Made by a program: the position numbers and the translations under genes. A stretch of 64,000 bases of DNA from Anaerolinea sp. (GTDB taxonomy: Bacteria; Chloroflexota; Dehalococcoidia; Tepidiformales; Tepidiformaceae), in the NCBI GenBank assembly GCA_013822275.1, contig PNKC01000004.1:1-64000 (forward strand), read 5' to 3'. Under the pieces are notes generated by a model that had not been told where the DNA came from, did no database searches, and was given only the letters and a program-made list of their open reading frames with translations. Positions 59,726-64,000 of the stretch are shown here, in pieces; position 1 is the stretch's first letter, and every line of letters begins with the position of its first letter.

Positions 59726-61288
59726 TCACAGCGCCGCTACGTCCTTCACCACGCGTGGCAGCCGGTCCGCGATTTCACCCGCCAGGAGCCCGGCTTCGCC
59801 CATTTCAAGCCGCAGCGCCTCCCCCGTGGCGCCATGCAGGTATACGCCGAGACAGGCTGCTTCGAACGGCTCCAGCCCCTGTGCCAGGTAGCCGCCGATC
59901 ATCCCCGCCAGGACGTCGCCGGACCCCGCCGTCGCCAGGAGCGGGTTCGAAAACGGGCTCAACGCCGTCTTGCCGTTCGCGCCCGCGATGATCGAATGCG
60001 CGCCCTTGAGCAGAATGGTGCAGCCGAATTTCGCCGCTGCTTCCCTGGCAATCTCGAGCCGCCGCGACTGCACATCCGCCACCGTGGTCTTGAGCAACCG
60101 CGCCATCTCGCCGGGATGGGGCGTCAGCACGGCGTTTGCGGGGATGCGCTCCGCCGCGCCGTCCATTCCGGCCAGTGCGTTCAACGCATCCGCGTCAATC
60201 ACGCATCCCCGCGTCAGCTCGATGCCGAAGTCTGGCATCAGTGCCCACGTGAGCGCTCGCGTCTCATCCGTCAGCGAAAGCCCGGGCCCGAAAACCACCG
60301 TAGAATAGCCGTGCAATCCGGCCCGCAGCGTGATCGCCGCCTCACCCGGGAGCGTGCCGTCCGTCGTGGTCACTTGAGGTAGCCACGTCGCCTCCGCAAT
60401 CGCCGGCGCCAGCATGGGGATGAGCGTGTCCGGGCAAGCGATACTCACCAGTCCCGCGCCTGCGCGGTATGCGCCAGAGGCCGCCAACCGCGGCGCCCCC
60501 ACGTAGCTCCTGCTTCCGCCTACCACCAGCACTTTGCCGAACGTCCCCTTGTTTGCGTCCTCGGCCCGTTTCGGCAGGGCTTGCCGCGCCCAGCGCGCCG
60601 TCAACAGCTCCAGTTGCACGGCATCCTGGGCGGCCTTCGGGATGCCGATGTCGATCACCTGTACCCGGCCCACGAGCGCGCTTGCCGGCGATTGGTACAT
60701 CCCTACCTTGGGCAGCCCGAAGGTCACCGTCAGGTCCGGTTCCACGGTGAAGGGGTCCACAACCCCCGAATCCGCATTGATGCCCGTTGGCACGTCTACC
60801 GCGACGACTTTCGGCGGGTTGAACCCCCTTCGCGCCCCCGCCAGCTTCTCCAGGGCCCCCGCCATCGGGCTGCCCGGCTCCAGCGGGCGCGTCTGGCCAA
60901 TCCCAAGCAGCGCGTCGACCACCAGGTCGGCGCTTCCTAACAGCTGTTCGAGCGCGCCGGGGTCCGAGTCCTGGCGTCCATCGACCATGGTCACGTCGCG
61001 GTTCGCGAGTTCGGCGGCGTTGCCGTCCTCGGGCCGTCCCAGGGGCGCGTAAACAACTACCTCGGTACCCCAGTCGCTCAGGTGCCTGGCTGCGACCAGG
61101 CCGTCGCCGCCGTTGTTCCCCGGCCCGGCGAGGACTACGATTCGGCGCCCCTCCAGTGTCCCAAGGAGCATCCACGCTTCCTGTGCAACGGCCAGGCCAG
61201 CCTCCTCCATCAACTGTGCTTCGCTGGTGCCCGCGGCCACCGCTGCCGCCTCCAGTGCCCGCATCTCGGCGGTCGTGACCAGCTTCAT
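59726..61288 (-). CDS. nnr: Bifunctional NAD(P)H-hydrate epimerase / dehydratase
   Basis: Protein of 520 residues with both repair activities. The epimerase (YjeF_N) domain, about 1-215, has VVLAGPGNNGGDGLVAARHL and VVDALLGIGQTRPL. The dehydratase (YjeF_C) domain, about 230-520, has GKVLVVGGSRSYVGAPRLAA, a conserved NAVLTPHPGEMARLL and the ATP/ADP site TAGSGDVLAGMIGGYLAQG. It restores hydrated NAD(P)H. ATGA overlap with acpS places both in one operon. Confidence 0.94.
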   Translation of the reverse strand: MKLVTTAEMRALEAAAVAAGTSEAQLMEEAGLAVAQEAWMLLGTLEGRRIVVLAGPGNNGGDGLVAARHLSDWGTEVVVYAPLGRPEDGNAAELANRDVTMVDGRQDSDPGALEQLLGSADLVVDALLGIGQTRPLEPGSPMAGALEKLAGARRGFNPPKVVAVDVPTGINADSGVVDPFTVEPDLTVTFGLPKVGMYQSPASALVGRVQVIDIGIPKAAQDAVQLELLTARWARQALPKRAEDANKGTFGKVLVVGGSRSYVGAPRLAASGAYRAGAGLVSIACPDTLIPMLAPAIAEATWLPQVTTTDGTLPGEAAITLRAGLHGYSTVVFGPGLSLTDETRALTWALMPDFGIELTRGCVIDADALNALAGMDGAAERIPANAVLTPHPGEMARLLKTTVADVQSRRLEIAREAAAKFGCTILLKGAHSIIAGANGKTALSPFSNPLLATAGSGDVLAGMIGGYLAQGLEPFEAACLGVYLHGATGEALRLEMGEAGLLAGEIADRLPRVVKDVAAL

Positions 61289-61731
61289 CGCAAACCCTTC
61301 TCCCGGATCAGCCGCAGGGCCGCTTCTCCCCGCCGTGGCGTGTCTTCAATCTCCGTCATCGCCCGCTCCCCAACCACGCTGGCGATGGCGAAGTCGTGCG
61401 AATGCGTGAGCGAAACCTCGAGGCCCCGCATCTGGATCTGCTCCGCCCGCTCGGCACCCCGGCCGTAGAGGAAGATCAGTGGTTTTCCTCGCCGGTTGGG
61501 GAGGACTTCGATGTCTCGCCAGCCCACGCCGCGAATGCCCGTCCCGAGCGCCTTCATCACCGCTTCCTTTGCGGCAAACCGCGCCGCCAGCTCGGAAACG
61601 CGTCCCCTGCAGTGGGTGATTTCATCCGCCGTGTACACCCGATTCAAGAACCGGTCGCCATGCCGCTCGATGACGTCCGCAACGCGCGCAATCTCGATGA
61701 TATCGACGCCAACGGCGAACTTCGTAGCCAT
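61285..61731 (-). CDS. acpS: Holo-ACP synthase
   Basis: Protein of 148 residues that attaches 4'-phosphopantetheine to ACP. The Mg2+ site Asp9-type motif is in VGVDIIEIARV, and RFAAKEAVMKALGTGIRGVG and SLTHSHDFAIASVV are the other signatures. ATG 61731 is preferred. A second ATG at 61737 lies only two bases after TAGGAT (minus strand 61745-61740), while 61731 lies eight bases after it. A C-terminal extension of about 20 residues (EIEDTPRRGEAALRLIREKG) exceeds typical AcpS. Confidence 0.92.
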   Translation of the reverse strand: MATKFAVGVDIIEIARVADVIERHGDRFLNRVYTADEITHCRGRVSELAARFAAKEAVMKALGTGIRGVGWRDIEVLPNRRGKPLIFLYGRGAERAEQIQMRGLEVSLTHSHDFAIASVVGERAMTEIEDTPRRGEAALRLIREKGLR

Positions 61732-61799
61732 GACCATCGATCCTACGGGACGAGCCGGTAGTGTGCCCCGTCCCGGGGGGCGCGTTCCCCACTCTCTCG

Positions 61800-61811
61800 T
61801 AAACTTGGCCC
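61800..61811 (+). promoter_or_regulatory. Leaderless-type -10 element of folD
   Basis: TAAACT at 61800-61805, TGGCCC, ATG 61812. Confidence 0.6.
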
Positions 61812-62696
61812 ATGACAGCACAGATCATCGACGGGACGGCAATGGCCGCGGACATAAAGACAGAGGTGGCCGCGCGGGTCGCCTCCCTCAAGTCGAAAGG
61901 CGTCTCACCGGGCCTGGCCGTGATCCTCGTCGGCGATGACCCTGGCTCCGTCAGCTATGTGTCCGGCAAGGCGAAGGACTGCGAGGAGGTCGGCATCTTT
62001 TCCGAGACGTTTCATCTCGCGGCCCCGACGGGGCAGCAGGAACTGCTTTCGCTCGTCGCCAGCCTGAATGGGGACAGCCGTTTCCACGCAATCCTTCCCC
62101 AACTGCCCCTGCCAAAGCATGTGAATGAGCTTGCCATCATCGATGCTCTCCGCCCGGAAAAGGACGCCGACGGCCTGCACCCGGTGAACCTGGGCCGCGT
62201 CCTCCGGGGCGAAACCAGCGGCGCGCTGCCGTGCACTCCCCACGGCGTCCTTCAGATGCTCGCTCGCAGCGGCAACGACCCGGCGGGGAAGCACGTCGTG
62301 GTCGTCGGCCGCTCGACGCTGGTCGGCCGCCCACTCGCCGTCCTCCTCAGCAACAAGGCGAAAGGCGCCAACGCGACCGTGACGATCTGTCACACCGGTA
62401 CACCCGACATCGGCCGCTTCACGCGGGACGCGGACATCGTTGTCATGGCAGCCGGCCGGCCCAACACGCTCACGGCGGAGATGGTCCGCGACGGTGTGGT
62501 TGTCATCGACGTTGGCACAAACCGCATCGACGACCCTTCGCGCAAGCGCGGCTGGCGCCTGGTGGGAGACGTCGACCACGAAGCCGTGCGCGAAAAGGCA
62601 AGCTGGATTTCCCCGGTCCCCGGAGGCGTTGGCCCCATGACTCGCGCGATGCTCCTCGTCAACACCATCCGCGCCGCGGAAATGGCGAGCGGCTAA
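61812..62696 (+). CDS. folD: Methylenetetrahydrofolate dehydrogenase / methenyltetrahydrofolate cyclohydrolase
   Basis: Protein of 294 residues interconverting 5,10-methylene- and 10-formyl-tetrahydrofolate. GDDPGSVSYVSGKAKDCEEV contains the catalytic Tyr/Lys, then LPQLPLPKHVNELAIIDALR, PEKDADGLHPVNLGRVLRGE, the Rossmann motif VVVGRSTLVGRPLA and PVPGGVGPMTRAMLLVNTI. The 3' end overlaps the convergent vapC by four bases. The leaderless -10 fixes the start. Confidence 0.96.
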   Translation: MTAQIIDGTAMAADIKTEVAARVASLKSKGVSPGLAVILVGDDPGSVSYVSGKAKDCEEVGIFSETFHLAAPTGQQELLSLVASLNGDSRFHAILPQLPLPKHVNELAIIDALRPEKDADGLHPVNLGRVLRGETSGALPCTPHGVLQMLARSGNDPAGKHVVVVGRSTLVGRPLAVLLSNKAKGANATVTICHTGTPDIGRFTRDADIVVMAAGRPNTLTAEMVRDGVVVIDVGTNRIDDPSRKRGWRLVGDVDHEAVREKASWISPVPGGVGPMTRAMLLVNTIRAAEMASG

Positions 62697-63082
62697 AGGG
62701 GTTCGAGTTCGACGCCCGGGATTCGGCTGAAGTGCCGTGTGTTCCGCGTCAGCAGTGCCGCCCCATGGGCCAGCGCGATTCCGGCGATGAGCAGGTCCCC
62801 AAGTGGTAATCGGGCACCGGCGCGTTCCAGCTTGGGCCCGGCCTCAGCGGCCAACTCCGCCGCGGTGGAGTCGAGCGGCAACACGGTCAGCCGTGCGAGC
62901 AGTGCACCAATCACCTCCCGCTGGAGCGGCGTCTGTGCTCCCATCCGCAGTTCGAATCTGGAGATCACTGTGGTCACGAGACGCTCGTCGGCAATCGCTT
63001 GCCGCACTGCGGAGAATCCCGGGTCGATCGCCTTGAGGTAGTCGACCAGCACGTCGCTGTCGGCGACTACGAGTCCCGCCAC
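62693..63082 (-). CDS. vapC: VapC-like PIN-domain toxin
   Basis: Protein of 129 residues. Acidic PIN ligands fit Asp8 and Asp10 (VADSDVLVDYL), Glu44 (ISRFELRMG) and Asp96 (LPLGDLLIAGIAL); the ending LLTRNTRHFSRIPGVELEPL is typical of the clade. GTG 63082 lies inside the upstream RHH gene (16-base overlap). It is the third gene of a compact RHH-RHH-PIN operon. Ribonuclease activity follows from the family. Confidence 0.87.
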   Translation of the reverse strand: MAGLVVADSDVLVDYLKAIDPGFSAVRQAIADERLVTTVISRFELRMGAQTPLQREVIGALLARLTVLPLDSTAAELAAEAGPKLERAGARLPLGDLLIAGIALAHGAALLTRNTRHFSRIPGVELEPL

Positions 63083-63312
63083 TGCCTCGTCCGTATCTCA
63101 GCCACTCGCGGCGCCATATCGTCGGCTTCGTCGCGAAGCGCGCCCGCCAGTGCGAGGAGTTCAACCGTTTTGCTCGCACGCTCCTCTCTAGCGCGCACGT
63201 AGCGTTCCAGCGCTTCCCCGATGAGCGGCGAATAGCCTGCCAGCCTCCGCTTGGCGGTGGCACTCTTGAGCCGGGCTCGTGTCTCGTCGGACAGGTCGAG
63301 GGTCGTCTTCAT
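63067..63312 (-). CDS. vapB: VapB-like ribbon-helix-helix antitoxin
   Basis: Protein of 81 residues. The N-terminal MKTTLDLSDETRARLKSATA and RRLAGYSPLIGEALERYV form a ribbon-helix-helix. The C-terminal half (LALAGALRDEADDMAPRVAE with IRTRQWR) would wrap the PIN toxin. ATG overlaps the stop of the preceding RHH gene as ATGA and its own end overlaps vapC, so it is the direct toxin partner. Confidence 0.8.
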   Translation of the reverse strand: MKTTLDLSDETRARLKSATAKRRLAGYSPLIGEALERYVRAREERASKTVELLALAGALRDEADDMAPRVAEIRTRQWRDS

Positions 63313-63503
63313 CCGGCCTGCTCCGGCTGAACGAGCGCAGGGAGTGGTGGGGGCGTACGTCCCTGCGCCTCCGCGTCCAGCGTCTCCAGGTACCACATGA
63401 CGATGATCTCCAGGACCCTGGAGTACCCCTTTTCGCCACGCTGGGCGGCGAGATCCTTCAGCAGCGCGCGGTGCTCGTCCGTGAGTTCGATCGTGGCCCG
63501 CAT
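63309..63503 (-). CDS. Small ribbon-helix-helix protein, first gene of the VapBC operon
   Basis: Protein of 64 residues: MRATIELTDEHRALLKDLAA, then GEKGYSRVLEIIVMWYLETL, an RHH fold with a Pro-rich tail (GRTPPPLPALVQPEQAG). A second antitoxin or dedicated repressor ahead of vapB is unusual. Its leaderless start (TATCAT, six bases, ATG) and the palindrome overlapping the promoter spacer suggest it or VapB autoregulates the operon. Confidence 0.78.
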   Translation of the reverse strand: MRATIELTDEHRALLKDLAAQRGEKGYSRVLEIIVMWYLETLDAEAQGRTPPPLPALVQPEQAG

Positions 63504-63530
63504 GCACGGATGATACCATGCATATGCATG
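63504..63530 (-). promoter_or_regulatory. Promoter and palindromic operator of the RHH-VapBC operon
   Basis: Minus strand TATCAT (63515-63510), CCGTGC, ATG 63503. CATGCATATGCATG (63517-63530) is a perfect 14-bp palindrome starting one base upstream of the -10, so it sits in the promoter spacer. RHH dimers commonly bind such short palindromes. Confidence 0.7.
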
Positions 63531-63685
63531 TCTCTGTTCGCATCACGCGCCGCCTGCTCTATCCTTTAGCCATTCAAGAACAGGCCGGGGGCACGAAAGC
63601 ACTCGCAGCCCGCATCTCTGCCATCCTGGTGCGACTTCGACGTCGCGGCAGATGAAGCGCGCGTAGGTTCTTCCCGGGCCACTGG

Positions 63686-64000
63686 CTAAAGCTCTTCGAC
63701 CACGAGTCCGGGAATGCGGTCGAAATGGCGGCTGTTCCGCGTAATCAGCGGCATCCGGTGATTCCTCGCAACGCCCGCGATGAGCGTGTCTCGTGTGTCG
63801 AGGCGAATGCCCGCTGCTCGCAACTCCCGATCGATAGAAGCCGCCTCGCGCGCGGAGTCGCGGTCTAGCTCAAGGACCGTCACCTTGTCCAGAAGGTCCC
63901 GGACCTCTGAAATCTCTTCGGCGGTCCGTGCCCCTCGTTCAAGCTCGAACACGTTGATCGCGGTCGTGAACAGCGTGTCCCGGAGCGACGCGCTTACCAT
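63686..64000 (-). CDS. vapC: VapC-like PIN-domain toxin (N-terminus beyond window)
   Basis: The 104 residues visible run from ASLRDTLFTTAINVFELERG (second PIN strand and conserved Glu) through IRLDTRDTLIAGVARNHRMP to LITRNSRHFDRIPGLVVEEL. The first strand with the DTD-type aspartates is missing because the gene continues past base 64000, so the methionine at 64000 is probably internal. Its antitoxin would lie outside the window. It resembles the PIN toxin at 62.7 kb but is not a close copy. Confidence 0.83.
   Translation of the reverse strand: MVSASLRDTLFTTAINVFELERGARTAEEISEVRDLLDKVTVLELDRDSAREAASIDRELRAAGIRLDTRDTLIAGVARNHRMPLITRNSRHFDRIPGLVVEEL

Noticed and set aside
63531-63685. Possible small gene or RNA between the two VapC loci
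   Set aside because: No frame with a start signal, no tRNA-like fold and no terminator was found.
1-64000. CRISPR arrays, insertion sequences, prophage
   Set aside because: No regularly spaced repeats, transposase, integrase or phage structural genes were seen; the only insertion-like structure is the toxin-antitoxin cassette near 2 kb.

Overview
The window is gene-dense, GC-rich bacterial chromosome (roughly two-thirds G+C by eye) with short intergenic gaps and many 4-base start/stop overlaps. I infer a Chloroflexota-like bacterium (Dehalococcoidia or Thermomicrobia side). The reasons are a dnaB-dnaD-dnaC loader cluster behind rplI, a moxR/DUF58/VWA block, the thiBPQ arrangement, and frequent leaderless starts. 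No rRNA or tRNA was seen, so the taxon call is weak.

Layout. 1-5.8 kb is galactoside use: the 3' part of galactokinase, a sugar-phosphate nucleotidyltransferase, a NUDIX hydrolase and a GH36 alpha-galactosidase. It is interrupted by a RelE/HigB-type toxin-antitoxin cassette between 17-bp direct repeats and by a frameshifted hicB. 5.8-13.2 kb holds a Phd/VapC pair, GNAT, VOC, EthD and DinB proteins, a nitronate monooxygenase-like enzyme, an unknown protein, an M20 amidohydrolase and an exported protein. 13.4-17.5 kb is the replication block rplI-dnaB-dnaD and a loader with two fused DnaC-type ATPase domains. 17.5-20.8 kb has an exported protein, a HicAB pair, moaD-moaE-NUDIX and comF. 20.9-26.4 kb is a Bat-type operon whose last gene fuses BatB to BatC.

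26.5-34.6 kb is CoA and acyl metabolism: a family III CoA transferase, a methyltransferase, an acetyltransferase, an enoyl-CoA hydratase, a membrane GT2, and a kinase/acyl-CoA dehydrogenase pair like LvaA/LvaC or ACAD11, with the dehydrogenase frameshifted. 34.7-37.3 kb is a Zn/Mn ABC importer behind a 47-bp inverted repeat. 37.3-48.4 kb is DNA-end processing: YhaN/YhaO-like (SbcCD-type) and divergent AddB-AddA. 48.4-52.7 kb has a selenoprotein read through an in-frame TGA, a glycolate-oxidase-like flavoprotein, an MFS exporter, a stand-alone Lrp/AsnC sensor domain and a 38-residue basic protein. 52.7-56.6 kb is thiBPQ under a TPP riboswitch with an attenuator. The rest is recJ, fabF, nnr, acpS, folD and two VapC-type loci.

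Three things stand out. A GrdB-like protein is encoded across a TGA with a well-placed bacterial SECIS hairpin, and ordinary gene calling would split it. A strict pattern TAnnnT + exactly 6 nt + ATG/GTG precedes twelve transcription-unit-leading genes, so leaderless mRNAs appear common and the pattern fixes several start codons. The window also carries six toxin-antitoxin loci or remnants, two with perfect palindromic operators at their promoters.
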